DNA from: Halomonas sp. QHL1
GTDB lineage: Bacteria > Pseudomonadota > Gammaproteobacteria > Pseudomonadales > Halomonadaceae
Length of the DNA: 64,000 nucleotides
Direction of reading: 5' to 3'
NCBI RefSeq assembly: GCF_001882345.1
Contig: NZ_MINL01000001.1
Span: 1,511,705 to 1,575,704, forward strand
The translations under genes were made by a program, and so were the position numbers. Below, piece by piece: positions 8,854 to 18,129 of the stretch (positions within the stretch are counted from its first letter, which is position 1; every line of letters begins with the position of its first letter). Under the pieces are notes generated by a model. It worked only from the letters and a program-made list of their open reading frames with translations. It was not told the DNA's origin and searched no databases.

Positions 8854-9555
8854 ATGATTGATTTGCAAGGTTATGGCCCCCGGCTGATCGAGGGGGCAGG
8901 CGTTACCGTTCAATTAGCGGTGCTGTCGCTGATTTTAGCGATTATTTTAGGGTTGCTAACCGCCAGTGCGAAGATGTCGCGCAACTGGTTTTTAAGACGC
9001 ACAGCCACGGTTTATACCACCCTGATTCGCGGCGTGCCGGATCTCGTTTTGATGATGCTGCTGTTTTTTGGCGGTCAGATTGGCGTTAACGCCATCAGCG
9101 ACATGCTCTATTACAACTACGACGTCGACATTTATATTAACTTCAATGCCTTCGCAGCGGGCGTGCTGACCATTGGCTTTATCTTCGGCGCCTATATGGG
9201 CGAGACCTTCCGCGGCGCCTTTATGGCGGTGGATAACGGTCAGATCGAAGCAGGCAAAGCTTACGGCATGAGCAGCGGCCTCGTGTTTCGTCGCATCCGC
9301 TTTCCGCAAATGATGCGCCATGCGTTACCGGGGCTATCCAACAACTGGATGGTACTGCTCAAAACCACCGCGCTGGTCTCGGTCATTGGCTTGACTGATA
9401 TGGTGCGGGTGGCAGCAGAAGCCTCCCGAGCGACCCATGAGCCGTTTACCTTTTTGCTCCCCGTCGCCGTAGCCTACCTACTCATTGCCAGCGTATCCGA
9501 ATGGATTTTTGCGCGCCTGCAGAAACACTACGACATTGGCTTTGGAGGTCATTGA
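8854..9555 (+). CDS. hisQ: Amino-acid ABC permease, HisQ type
   Basis: 233 residues, about five membrane segments. The N-terminal GAGVTVQLAVLSLILAIILG and the EAA loop EAGKAYGMSSGLVFRRIRFPQMMRHALPG are diagnostic of HisQ-type permeases of the HisMQ family. It forms a heterodimer with the next gene product. It begins 15 bases after the ATPase stop, with a GAGG ribosome site. Confidence 0.93.
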   Translation: MIDLQGYGPRLIEGAGVTVQLAVLSLILAIILGLLTASAKMSRNWFLRRTATVYTTLIRGVPDLVLMMLLFFGGQIGVNAISDMLYYNYDVDIYINFNAFAAGVLTIGFIFGAYMGETFRGAFMAVDNGQIEAGKAYGMSSGLVFRRIRFPQMMRHALPGLSNNWMVLLKTTALVSVIGLTDMVRVAAEASRATHEPFTFLLPVAVAYLLIASVSEWIFARLQKHYDIGFGGH

Positions 9556-9556
9556 T

Positions 9557-10288
9557 ATGCTCGATATTTCCACTTGGTTCAATGACCTGCTAGCAGGTAA
9601 CGTGATTTTCACCGCGGATACGCTGGGTTATTACTGGGAAGGCTTGGTCACGACCACCCAACTGGTATTTTTATCGCTGATTGCGGGGCTAATTCTCGCT
9701 GTGCCGCTGGCCATTATGCGCAGCTCGAAGCATAAATGGATTAGCCTGCCGGTTTACTTCTACACCTACGTATTTCGTGGCACGCCACTGCTGATTCAGC
9801 TCTATATCATCTACTACGGCGTAGTCTTTATTGATGGTATCCAAGAGAGCTTTTTATGGCCGGTGCTGCGCGAAGCTTTCTACCCGGCGCTTATCGCCTT
9901 CACGTTGAATACGGCCGCTTACACTACCGAGATTTTCCGGGGCGCCATTAAATCCACGGCCCAAGGTGAAATTGAGGCCGCCCGTGCCTATGGCATGTCG
10001 CAGAATTTAATGATGCGTCGAATCATCTTGCCCAGCGCCTTTCGCCGCGCCCTGCCCGCTTACGGAAACGAAGTGATCTTTATGCTTCACGCCAGCGCGA
10101 TTGCCAGCGTGGTCACGCTGATGGATTTAACCGGTGCCGCACGCTTTGTCTACGCTCGCTACTACGCCCCTTTCGAGGCGTTTCTATTCGTGGCCGCGAT
10201 TTATCTATGCTTAACGTTCGCGATTTTGTTCTTCTTTCGTTATTTGGAGAAAAAGCTGCTCGCCCACCTGCGGCCGCAAGATGCTTAA
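9557..10288 (+). CDS. hisM: Amino-acid ABC permease, HisM type
   Basis: 243 residues from the ATG at 9557, which follows TTGGAGGTC; the upstream ATG at 9485 lies inside hisQ and is not used. The GLVTTTQLVFLSLIAGLILA segment, YVFRGTPLLIQLYIIYYG and EAA loop EIEAARAYGMSQNLMMRRIILP mark the second HisMQ-family permease. It starts one base after the hisQ stop. Confidence 0.93.
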   Translation: MLDISTWFNDLLAGNVIFTADTLGYYWEGLVTTTQLVFLSLIAGLILAVPLAIMRSSKHKWISLPVYFYTYVFRGTPLLIQLYIIYYGVVFIDGIQESFLWPVLREAFYPALIAFTLNTAAYTTEIFRGAIKSTAQGEIEAARAYGMSQNLMMRRIILPSAFRRALPAYGNEVIFMLHASAIASVVTLMDLTGAARFVYARYYAPFEAFLFVAAIYLCLTFAILFFFRYLEKKLLAHLRPQDA

Positions 10289-10468
10289 TCATGGAAAACC
10301 GGTTGATCATGGAAAAACAGTGCAACCGTCAAACAAACGTTGGTTCAAAAGCAGACAGCCTCTTTTCGTCAGCGCCAACCTGGGTTAATTTAATTGTCGG
10401 TTAACAACTATTTGTCAGTTATAACGGGGATCACTCTCAAGTGAACCCACTTTCTACGGAGTAACAAT

Positions 10469-11248
10469 ATGAAAAAATTATTATCTCTTTCGCTGCTCGG
10501 CCTGGCAGTCGCCGCCGCTTCCTCGGCACAGGCGCGTGATTACGACAACGTGCGCATTGGCGTAGACGTTCCCTACGAGCCGATGGAATTCCGCACCGCT
10601 GAAGGCGAGCTGACCGGTTTTGATATCGACCTTGGCAACGAGCTATGCGACCGCATGGGCGTTACCTGCGAGTGGGTCGAGCAGGAGTGGGATGGCATCA
10701 TTCCCGGCCTAATGTCACGCAACTACGACGCCATCATGTCGTCCATGACCATTAACGACGAGCGTCGTGAGCAAGTGCTGTTCTCCGACCCCTACATCAC
10801 TATGCCTTCTGCATGGTTTGCTGCCAGCGACCTGGGCATCAGCGAAGCCACTAAAGAGACGCTGGAAGGCATGACCATCGGCGTTCAGCGCGGCACCCTG
10901 CAGGACAACTACGTGACTGACAACTTCAGTGACGTCGCCGACATCAGCCGCTACTCCACCGCCGACGATATGGTGCTGGATATGGAAGCTGAGCGTCTGG
11001 ACATCGTGTTCCTCGACTTCCCGATTGGCCAATCCACACTGCTGGAAAGCGAAGAAGCTGAGTATGTGGTGGTTGGTGAGCGCATTAGCGAGCCTAAAGA
11101 GTACTTTGGTGACGGTTTTGGTATCGCCTTCCGTCAGCGCGACGAAGCACTGGCCGAGCAGTTCAACGAAGCCCTGGCTGAAGTACAAGAAGACGGCACT
11201 TACGACGAAATTTACACGCGTTATTTTGGTGAAGAAGACGCAGAGTAA
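10469..11248 (+). CDS. Periplasmic Lys/Arg/Orn/His-type binding protein (copy 1)
   Basis: 259 residues with a Sec signal peptide (cleavage near SSAQA-RDYDN). The mature part carries IGVDVPYEPMEFRTAEGELTGFDIDLG and CEWVEQEWDGIIPGLMSRNYDAIMSSM, the ligand-pocket blocks of the ArgT/HisJ cluster. It delivers basic or polar amino acids to the HisQMP-type complex upstream. The 180-bp gap before it may carry an extra promoter. It is very similar to the next gene. Ribosome site CGGAGTAACAAT. Confidence 0.92.
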   Translation: MKKLLSLSLLGLAVAAASSAQARDYDNVRIGVDVPYEPMEFRTAEGELTGFDIDLGNELCDRMGVTCEWVEQEWDGIIPGLMSRNYDAIMSSMTINDERREQVLFSDPYITMPSAWFAASDLGISEATKETLEGMTIGVQRGTLQDNYVTDNFSDVADISRYSTADDMVLDMEAERLDIVFLDFPIGQSTLLESEEAEYVVVGERISEPKEYFGDGFGIAFRQRDEALAEQFNEALAEVQEDGTYDEIYTRYFGEEDAE

Positions 11249-11564
11249 TTGCTCTCTCCTCCCCGGCTTAAACGTCGGGGAGGTATTTAGGCGATATTGT
11301 TCTATGACCTATACCCCTTCCTTTCTAGCGCAGTCCTCAAGCGCGCAACGCCCAGGCACGAGCTGCTACTTTGACAGCTTTTACCTGAGCGAGTGGTTCG
11401 ACGAATAGCCTTCCCCCTTTGGCACGCCCGTGCCATTCCACGCCCCTGCGCGTGACTATTGCCGTGTATTCATAACACACCGCAACCCCTGCGCTTGGCG
11501 CACTTAAAAGCCTTTGCGCGTTGTAACACCCACTAACTAAAAAATTGTTTTCAGGAGACTGACT
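11249..11564 (+). promoter_or_regulatory. Intergenic region with a hairpin between the two binding-protein genes
   Basis: A perfect 8-bp stem (CCTCCCCG 11258-11265 and CGGGGAGG 11276-11283, 10-nt loop) lies right after the first binding-protein gene but lacks a T-run. It could protect the 3' end or terminate weakly. No gene was recognised in the remaining ~280 bases, which probably hold a promoter for copy 2. Confidence 0.5.
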
Positions 11565-12362
11565 ATGCGTTCTGCAACGCTGACACTGGCCGCTGCCTTG
11601 GCGGTCGGTTTAACGACGTCGTTTGTTTCAATTTCCGCCACCGCACGTGACTACGACGAGATTCGGCTCGGCGTCGATGTGCCCTACGAACCCTTCATGT
11701 ACCGCGAAGCCGACGGCACACTCACCGGCTTTGAGATCGAACTGGGTAACGCCGTCTGCGACCACCTTGAAGTGAGCTGCACCTGGGTTGAGCAGGATTG
11801 GGACGGCATTATTCCCGGCCTACTGGCACGCAACTACGATGCCATTATGTCGTCTATGGCAATTACCGAGGAGCGTGCCCAGCGCGTGCTTTTCTCAGAA
11901 GCCTACTACACCACCCCCAGTGCTTGGATCACCACCAATGAGCACGACATCAATATTGAGGATCGCGATAGCCTGGAAGGCTTAACCGTGGGCGTGCAGC
12001 GGGCCACCCTGCAGGATAACTACGTCACTGAGCTATATGGAGACATCCTAGAGATCCGTCGCTATACCGGGGTGGATGATGTAGTGACCGACCTTTTGGC
12101 CGGTCGACTGGATCTCACTTTCATGGACTACCCAATCGCCGAAGCCGCCATCGATATTGATACGCCAGAGAGCGATTTCCAACGCATCAGCGATTTTATT
12201 AAGCAGCCTGAGCATATTTTCGGCCAAGGGGTAGGCGTGGCGTTTCGTCTTCGTGATGAAGCGCTGGCTGAACGCTTTAACGAAGCGCTGCGTGCCATAA
12301 AAGATAATGGCACTTATGATGAAATAATGAACCGTTACTTCAACTACGATGTGCGCCTTTAA
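11565..12362 (+). CDS. Periplasmic basic/polar amino-acid binding protein (copy 2)
   Basis: 265 residues with a Sec signal peptide (cleavage near ISATA-RDYDE). It is a clear paralogue of copy 1: RDYDEIRLGVDVPYEPF, GFEIELGNAVCDHLEVSCTWVEQDWDGIIPGLLARNYDAIMSSMAI, then GVQRATLQDNYVTE. Copy 1 has GVQRGTLQDNYVTD at that place. The two probably share one permease pair but differ in ligand or expression. A strong terminator follows. Confidence 0.9.
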   Translation: MRSATLTLAAALAVGLTTSFVSISATARDYDEIRLGVDVPYEPFMYREADGTLTGFEIELGNAVCDHLEVSCTWVEQDWDGIIPGLLARNYDAIMSSMAITEERAQRVLFSEAYYTTPSAWITTNEHDINIEDRDSLEGLTVGVQRATLQDNYVTELYGDILEIRRYTGVDDVVTDLLAGRLDLTFMDYPIAEAAIDIDTPESDFQRISDFIKQPEHIFGQGVGVAFRLRDEALAERFNEALRAIKDNGTYDEIMNRYFNYDVRL

Positions 12363-12380
12363 GTACGCCAATGGTGTGAT

Positions 12381-12407
12381 AACGCCGACCTTCGGGTCGG
12401 CGTTCTT
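12381..12407 (+). terminator. Intrinsic terminator after binding protein 2
   Basis: Perfect 10-bp stem AACGCCGACC / GGTCGGCGTT closed by a TTCG tetraloop, followed by CTTATA. It separates the transporter genes from the amidohydrolase gene at 12438, though read-through is possible. Confidence 0.85.
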
Positions 12408-12437
12408 ATAACCTGAAATCAAAAACTAAGGAATGCG

Positions 12438-13580
12438 ATGCTAACGCTCGTTAAAAACGCTCAGCTTTTCACCCCAGAGCCTCAAGGCCTATGCCATTTA
12501 TTGATCGCCGACCAGCGCATTGCAGCGATAATCGATGCCACTGAAGCGTTTAACCTGGGCTCACTGATTACCACGGTAGATATAGAAGGTAGGCGCGTCA
12601 TTCCAGGCTTGGTAGATCCCTTGGTACATTATATTGGCGGCGGCGGCGAAGGTGGTTTTGGTAACCGTACGGCGGAACTCAGCCTTGAAGAAGCCTGCGC
12701 CTCTGGAGTAACTACCTTAATAGGCGCCTTGGGCACCGATGCGCTAACCCGCACCCCTGCTAATTTAATTGGCAAAGCACGAGAGCTTGCCGCAGGCGGT
12801 TTAACCACCTACGCCTATACCGGTTCTTACCAGCTTCCTCCCGTTACCTTGACCGGGTCGGTAGCCAGCGACATCCTTTATATTCCTGAGTTTATCGGGG
12901 TGGGTGAAGTAGCAATTAGCGACCATCGTGGCTCCCAACCCAGCACTCACGAACTCACGCGACTAGCGTCTGATGCACGTACCGCGGGGCTGCTGGCGGG
13001 CAAGTCGGGGATTGTGTTTATTCATACCGGCGATGCTGACTCGCACCTTGAGCCACTACGCAGCGTCGCTAAGAACAGCGCCATCCCTCTTACGCAGTTC
13101 TACCCGACCCATATCAACCGCACACCAGCGCTGTTTGAAGATGGTCTGCGCTTTGCGCGCGAAGGCGGCCGCATTGATTTCACCACGAGTACCACGCCCG
13201 AGCTTTTGGCAGGCGGTGAAGTGCCTGCATCAGAGGCGGTTGCCCGTGCGCTTAGGGCGCGTATTGAGCCTGCACGTATCAGCCTCTCATCGGATGCCAA
13301 CGCCTCGCTACCGCAATTTGACGAACAGCACCGCTTTATCGGCTTAAAACCGGGTAAACTAAGCAGCCTGTTTGACGTCCTGGGTGAGTGCATTAATGAG
13401 CACCAGATCGGCATGGAGAACGCTCTTCGCAGCGCAGCTACATCCGCCGCAGATACATTAAAGCTGCCTCATAAAGGCCGCCTGACGGCCGGTAGCGATG
13501 CGGATTTTATTGTTCTTTCAGACGGGCGCTGGGCGATTGACCAAGTGTGGGCGTTAGGGAAGCCCATCTATACAGACTGA
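12438..13580 (+). CDS. Isoaspartyl-dipeptidase-like amidohydrolase (IadA family) with altered metal site
   Basis: 380 residues, a typical IadA length. Family blocks: IGGGGEGGFG, AISDHR, PTHINRTPALFE, SSDANAS and the C-terminal GSDADFIVL. IadA enzymes release aspartate from beta-aspartyl dipeptides using a binuclear zinc centre. The HxH motif that supplies two ligands reads DPLVHY here, so Leu62 stands where the first His is expected. The position of the bridging carboxylated lysine appears as Glu157 (GVGEVAISDHR). His196, His225 and Asp286 are kept. The activity may therefore differ. It follows the amino-acid transporter, suggesting peptide-derived amino-acid use. Confidence 0.8.
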   Translation: MLTLVKNAQLFTPEPQGLCHLLIADQRIAAIIDATEAFNLGSLITTVDIEGRRVIPGLVDPLVHYIGGGGEGGFGNRTAELSLEEACASGVTTLIGALGTDALTRTPANLIGKARELAAGGLTTYAYTGSYQLPPVTLTGSVASDILYIPEFIGVGEVAISDHRGSQPSTHELTRLASDARTAGLLAGKSGIVFIHTGDADSHLEPLRSVAKNSAIPLTQFYPTHINRTPALFEDGLRFAREGGRIDFTTSTTPELLAGGEVPASEAVARALRARIEPARISLSSDANASLPQFDEQHRFIGLKPGKLSSLFDVLGECINEHQIGMENALRSAATSAADTLKLPHKGRLTAGSDADFIVLSDGRWAIDQVWALGKPIYTD

Positions 13581-13658
13581 ATTCAACAAGTACTGGCCGC
13601 GAACTAGCGCCAGTATTACGGGTCTTTACTCCACAACAGAACCCTACAAGGAGGTTAC

Positions 13659-14477
13659 ATGGTTGAAAAATCAGCGCCCCACTCAGTAGCAACAGAGACG
13701 GCTGCGTCTTTGCGCCCGTCTTCCCACTGGACAGGCTGGGGGCAGTGGCTCGCGCTGATCACCATGACCGTCGACCACCTCACGCGCTATGTGTTGCCCG
13801 GTGGTTGGGATTTAGACTGGGCGGGGTCTTCCATTGGCCGTATCGCTTTTCCACTGTTTGCCGCCATGGTGGCCTGGCACGGGCTGTTTAATACCCGTAA
13901 TCCGCTGCGCTACTCGCGGCGCATTCTGATTATCGGCCTGGTGGCCCAACTCCCCTACATGATGATGCCGCGCACGTCAGACGCTTTTATCCTCAACGTC
14001 TGCTTTACCCTCGCCAGCGGCTTAGCCTTAGGGGCGCTAGTGCGCCAAGGCTGGCAGCACTACCAGCAGCAAACGTTGGGGTTTCCCTGGCTATTAGCAG
14101 GCGCGGCGGTAGGCGTTACTGTTTGGTACTTGCTCGGGTTTTGGGTGGAGTACGGCCACAACGGGTTGCTGCTAATTCCGCTACTAATGTTCGCTCTGCA
14201 CGCCTTGAGTCAAGCAGAAAGCCATTTTCAAGCGCGCCTGTGGGCAGGCTTAGCGGCGTTTCCGGTACTCTGGATTGCTGGGCAAATGAACGCCTCTGAT
14301 ATGGCCAAATCGTTTACCGTAGGCACTTGCGTCATCGTGTTGGTACTCGCTGCAGGTGCAGCTCAACGAATCCCGCCAGTCGGCTTAGTGATGCCGCGCC
14401 GTTTATGGCTGGCATGGTACCCCGGCCACTTTGCGTTAATCGCGTTATGGCTGCTGCTAATCGGTCAACTGACTTAA
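13659..14477 (+). CDS. TraX-family membrane protein
   Basis: 272 residues with about seven to eight hydrophobic segments. TraX blocks: LALITMTVDHLTRYVLPG near the start, IGRIAFPLFAAMVAW, and the C-terminal LAWYPGHFALIALW. F-plasmid TraX acetylates the pilin N-terminus, but chromosomal homologues like this one have no known substrate and no conjugation genes lie nearby. A strong ribosome site (CAAGGAGGTTAC) precedes it. Its 3' end overlaps the convergent PAS-GGDEF gene by four bases. Confidence 0.85.
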   Translation: MVEKSAPHSVATETAASLRPSSHWTGWGQWLALITMTVDHLTRYVLPGGWDLDWAGSSIGRIAFPLFAAMVAWHGLFNTRNPLRYSRRILIIGLVAQLPYMMMPRTSDAFILNVCFTLASGLALGALVRQGWQHYQQQTLGFPWLLAGAAVGVTVWYLLGFWVEYGHNGLLLIPLLMFALHALSQAESHFQARLWAGLAAFPVLWIAGQMNASDMAKSFTVGTCVIVLVLAAGAAQRIPPVGLVMPRRLWLAWYPGHFALIALWLLLIGQLT

Positions 14478-16063
14478 GCGTTTGGATCACTGCATTGCTT
14501 ATCGCGCATCCAGGGTTGATAGCGGCACAGCTGCGCCCGCCCTTCTGTTTTAGCGCGATACATCGCAATATCCGCCTGTTTAAGCACGTCTTCGTGGTCA
14601 CAGGCGGCTGTAGTAAAGCAGGTATAGCCAATACTCGGCGTGACGTCCGTATCGTGGCTTGCCAGTCGGTAAGGCTGAGAGAGCGCCTGCTGAACCTTGA
14701 GCATATAACTCTCAGCGCGTGCCTCGAGGTCGGGTGCCGAGGTCTCATCAAACAACGCCAGCAACACAAATTCATCACCGCTCAGGCGTGCGGCTATGTC
14801 GCCTTCGCTCAGGCAACTTTCCAGTCGGCGGGCTACCTGGACTAACAAATTATCGCCAGCAGCGTGCCCTAAGGTATCGTTAATCAATTTAAACCGATCC
14901 ATATCCAAGAACATCAGTAACCCGCTCTGGACTCCTTTTTGTTTCTCATCGCAGAGGGTGGCCAAACGCTCGATAAACAGCCGCCGATTCGGTAAGTCGG
15001 TGAGTGAGTCATAGAACGCCTGACGGTAGATGATCGCTTCAGCGCGCTTACGCTCGGTAAAGTCTTCGATAATGGCCACACCGCCAACCATCTCATTACT
15101 GGCGCTATGCACGCCGTTAAAAAACGCTCGCAAAGGGGTGCCTGCGCTCGCTTTGGGCAGATAGTAAGTGCCCTCATAGTAGCCAGTCCCTTTAGCTAGG
15201 GCATTGCGTACTGCATTGGCCACTTCTGGGTCCGCCGAGCGGGATAACATCCGATAGCCGAGCAACTGCGCGCGGTTAACGTCCAGTATCTCCAGCAGCT
15301 TGCTATTGCAGTCAGTGACGAATCCCTGACCATCAAAATGCAGCACACCTAACGGCGAGTGTTGAAAGATCGAGCGGTAGCGATTTTCGCTCTCTTGCAG
15401 CTGCGCCTCCCGGGCGGACATACTCACCCGCAGGGCAATGTTATCGTGAATAATTCGGCTTAACCGGCGGCTGGTGGTAACAATCAGGCCGAGAAACAGG
15501 CTAAGCATGGCGCCAATCAAGATCGCTAGCGGTGAGCCTAATAGTAAAAACTGAACTAACAGCGGGAGCAAAATTGGCAGCACGAAACCGAGCGCCACCC
15601 ACCACACGGCAGAAAGCGTAGTGACTCCACCAGCAGCAATGCCCGCCAGTACAATCGAGAGCGCCGCAACCTGGCCATGATTTTCGCCAGTAAACAGAAC
15701 GATTCCACCGACACCCCATACGCAGCCAGCTGCAATCGCCCCGGCGCTAAATCGATAGAGCCAGCGGCGACGCTGCTGTTGCTGTGCCGGTAAGCGGCGA
15801 AAATAGTAGGCCAAGGCAAGGCGAGCGAACGAAACAAAGGTCAATACTGCGAGCCAGGTGAGCAGTACCCAGCTTGCGACCACTGGCCACATTGCGGCTA
15901 CTAATAGTATTCCTGCCAACACGCTGCTTAGCACCGGTTGCCAAAGATTGTCGTACAGCAGACGTACTTTTTCGCTATGTAGGCGCTTTACAGTGACATG
16001 GTGGTCGCGATGGAAACCACTGCGCAGCCTAGGGGCAGACCCAGTAGTTGAAGAGTGAGGCAT
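14474..16063 (-). CDS. Membrane-bound PAS-GGDEF diguanylate cyclase
   Basis: 529 residues from the ATG at 16063; an upstream ATG at 16102 is also open and the start is uncertain. The N-terminal part holds about five to six membrane segments (to about 205). A PAS domain (about 230-345, NRYRSIFQHSPLGVLHFD) leads to GGDEF (YDSLTDLPNRRLF, then SGDEF at about 428-432, then DIAMYRAKTEGR). SGDEF is accepted in active cyclases, so it probably makes c-di-GMP at the inner membrane. No EAL domain. Confidence 0.88.
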   Translation of the reverse strand: MPHSSTTGSAPRLRSGFHRDHHVTVKRLHSEKVRLLYDNLWQPVLSSVLAGILLVAAMWPVVASWVLLTWLAVLTFVSFARLALAYYFRRLPAQQQQRRRWLYRFSAGAIAAGCVWGVGGIVLFTGENHGQVAALSIVLAGIAAGGVTTLSAVWWVALGFVLPILLPLLVQFLLLGSPLAILIGAMLSLFLGLIVTTSRRLSRIIHDNIALRVSMSAREAQLQESENRYRSIFQHSPLGVLHFDGQGFVTDCNSKLLEILDVNRAQLLGYRMLSRSADPEVANAVRNALAKGTGYYEGTYYLPKASAGTPLRAFFNGVHSASNEMVGGVAIIEDFTERKRAEAIIYRQAFYDSLTDLPNRRLFIERLATLCDEKQKGVQSGLLMFLDMDRFKLINDTLGHAAGDNLLVQVARRLESCLSEGDIAARLSGDEFVLLALFDETSAPDLEARAESYMLKVQQALSQPYRLASHDTDVTPSIGYTCFTTAACDHEDVLKQADIAMYRAKTEGRAQLCRYQPWMRDKQCSDPNA

Positions 16064-16189
16064 ACTGACTATCCGCCTAAAAGTCGCTATTAAGATCAGC
16101 ATAATTAGCTGATTTTTTGTTGTGGTTCCTTTTTAGCGCATTTAGCCACTTTTAGCGATAAAAGTTGCATGATTGGTCAACATTGGTAC

Positions 16190-16219
16190 AAAAAAGCCGC
16201 CTGAGATAAGCAGGCGGCT
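16190..16219 (-). terminator. Intrinsic terminator of purK
   Basis: Perfect 9-bp stem AGCCGCCTG (16195-16203) / CAGGCGGCT (16211-16219) with a 7-nt loop; read on the - strand it ends in a T-run (16190-16195). Confidence 0.92.
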
Positions 16220-16226
16220 GTAGAAA

Positions 16227-17381
16227 CTACTGTTTGATGGAAAAGCTTAACTGTGGCGGCGGTGCCTCTGGCAGCAACGCACTGCAGGTGTTCACTTTTT
16301 CCAACAGTTCGGCATGGTTGGGCGCTAGGATATTGATATGGGCGAGCTTACGACCGGCGCGCTCTTCTTTGTCGTAGCGATGCAGATGCGTATTGGCAAG
16401 CGCTAGAATCGCCGCGTTATCGCCTTCATGCCCAATCACATTAATCATGCAGGTGGGGGCAATCGCCTGGGTATCGCCTAGGGGCAAGCCCTGTATCGCA
16501 CGCAGGTGATTTTCAAACTGGCTAGTCACTGCGCCGTCCATCGTCCAGTGTCCAGAGTTATGCACCCGAGGCGCCATTTCGTTAGCCAGTAAGCTGCCAT
16601 CGCGGGTTTGAAACAGCTCTAGCGCCAGCACGCCCACGTAATCCAGCTCATCTAACAGCGCACGAATATAGCCATCAGCGGTTTGCTGAACGCTGGCATC
16701 CAGATCGGGCAGCGGCGCAACGGAATAACGCAGGATGCCATCTACATGCTGGTTCTCTGCCATGGGATAGAACACCACCTCGCCATTGCGGCCACGCACG
16801 GCAATCATCGAGACCTCGCGCACGAAATCGACGAAGGCCTCAACGACTAGCTGCGAGTGCCCAATCGCGTTCCACGCCTCGCCAGCCTGCTCGGGCTGTT
16901 TCAAGACTGCCTGGCCTTTACCGTCGTAGCCTTCAGTGACCGATTTAGCTACTACCGGGCAACCCAACTCACGGGCGGCTGCTTCTAGCTGCTCGGCGCT
17001 CTCCACTACCCGGTAAGCGGGCGTAGGAATGCCTAGACGATCAAACAGTGTCTTCTCTTCGACCCGGTTCTGACACACTTCAATGGCACGGCTGCTGGGG
17101 TAGACCGGTTTGTGCTGCTCAATCTCGCGCACCAGCTGAACGGGCAGGTGTTCGAATTCGTAGGTCACCACATCCACCTTGGCCAAAAACTCAGCCAGGT
17201 GCTGATTATTAGGATCGACAATTACATCGCCAATACCCGCACTGGGGTTACCCGTGGTATCTAAAAACGTGAAACGATTACCCAGCGGATAACCCGCTAG
17301 CGCCAACATGCGGCCTAATTGACCTGCACCCAGTACACCAATGTTTTGTACAACGTCGCTCTTTGCAATACCAGAGTTCAT
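16227..17381 (-). CDS. purK: N5-carboxyaminoimidazole ribonucleotide synthase PurK
   Basis: 384 residues, ATP-grasp fold. Visible: IGVLGAGQLGRMLALAGYPLG at the start, VVAKSVTEGYDGKGQ (ATP-binding), FVREVSMIAVRG, and the Mg ligands in LLANEMAPRVHNSGHWT. It converts AIR, ATP and bicarbonate to N5-CAIR for PurE. It lies 11 bases after purE with its own AAGGAG site, forming the classic purEK pair. Confidence 0.97.
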   Translation of the reverse strand: MNSGIAKSDVVQNIGVLGAGQLGRMLALAGYPLGNRFTFLDTTGNPSAGIGDVIVDPNNQHLAEFLAKVDVVTYEFEHLPVQLVREIEQHKPVYPSSRAIEVCQNRVEEKTLFDRLGIPTPAYRVVESAEQLEAAARELGCPVVAKSVTEGYDGKGQAVLKQPEQAGEAWNAIGHSQLVVEAFVDFVREVSMIAVRGRNGEVVFYPMAENQHVDGILRYSVAPLPDLDASVQQTADGYIRALLDELDYVGVLALELFQTRDGSLLANEMAPRVHNSGHWTMDGAVTSQFENHLRAIQGLPLGDTQAIAPTCMINVIGHEGDNAAILALANTHLHRYDKEERAGRKLAHINILAPNHAELLEKVNTCSALLPEAPPPQLSFSIKQ

Positions 17382-17392
17382 AGCCAGACTCC

Positions 17393-17908
17393 TTATTCCG
17401 CTTCCGGCTCGGGGCGCGGATCAGGGTTATCGAGGACTTTCTGAGTCTGCTCTGCGCGAAAGGCTTCGACAGCGCTGCGTACCGCCGCATCTTGCAGGCC
17501 AACGATCTGCGCCGCTAGCAAACCTGCGTTGGTCGCGCCGGCTTTGCCAATCGCCAGGGTGCCCACCGCTATGCCGCCCGGCATCTGCGCAATGGAAAGG
17601 AGCGAATCCAAACCTTTTAGCGCTTTAGACTCCACCGGTACACCCAGCACTGGCAGTGGCGTTTGTGAGGCCACCATACCTGGCAAGTGAGCAGCGCCGC
17701 CCGCGCCCGCCACGATAACCTGCAAGCCGCGATCAGCAGCACTCTTGGCATAGTCGAACAGCAGGTCAGGCGTGCGGTGCGCTGACACTACGCGGGTTTC
17801 ATAAGCCACGCCCAAACGCTCCAGCATGGAAACAGCGTGCTCCATGACCGGCCAATCAGACTTGGAACCCATGATCACGCCCACCTTGGGTGCGCTGTTC
17901 GACGACAT
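17393..17908 (-). CDS. purE: N5-CAIR mutase PurE
   Basis: 171 residues. The class I PurE blocks [49 protein letters not shown] and [22 protein letters not shown] are present; the histidine in SAHRTP is catalytic. It moves the carboxylate of N5-CAIR to give CAIR in purine synthesis. First gene of the purEK operon, with a CGAGGAG site. Confidence 0.97.
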   Translation of the reverse strand: MSSNSAPKVGVIMGSKSDWPVMEHAVSMLERLGVAYETRVVSAHRTPDLLFDYAKSAADRGLQVIVAGAGGAAHLPGMVASQTPLPVLGVPVESKALKGLDSLLSIAQMPGGIAVGTLAIGKAGATNAGLLAAQIVGLQDAAVRSAVEAFRAEQTQKVLDNPDPRPEPEAE

Positions 17909-18129
17909 GCAAAACTCCTCGGCCCAACGGCCTATAACAGCGAGATAAAAAATCGAAAAAATAGCGTGTACCGAACCCGATACACATAAAAATTGGAAGG
18001 CACGTAGTTTACCAGAGCTAGCCCGTTTGCGGGCTTTGCCGAGGTCGTGAAATTTTCATCAAAATAGGCATTGAAATGCGCACCGGTTGGCGGCATTGTG
18101 TGTTTGTCATTTCAGACTGATGGAGCCAC

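Noticed and set aside
10715..11188. 157-codon antisense frame in binding protein gene 1
   Set aside because: Mirror of a conserved periplasmic binding protein; His/Val-rich shadow.
14327..14845. 172-codon + frame spanning the traX end and the GGDEF gene
   Set aside because: Crosses two convergent real genes; composition not protein-like.
18018..18040. AGCCCG-TTTG-CGGGCT hairpin upstream of the XRE gene as a terminator
   Set aside because: Six-bp stem without a T-run in either useful direction; left unassigned.
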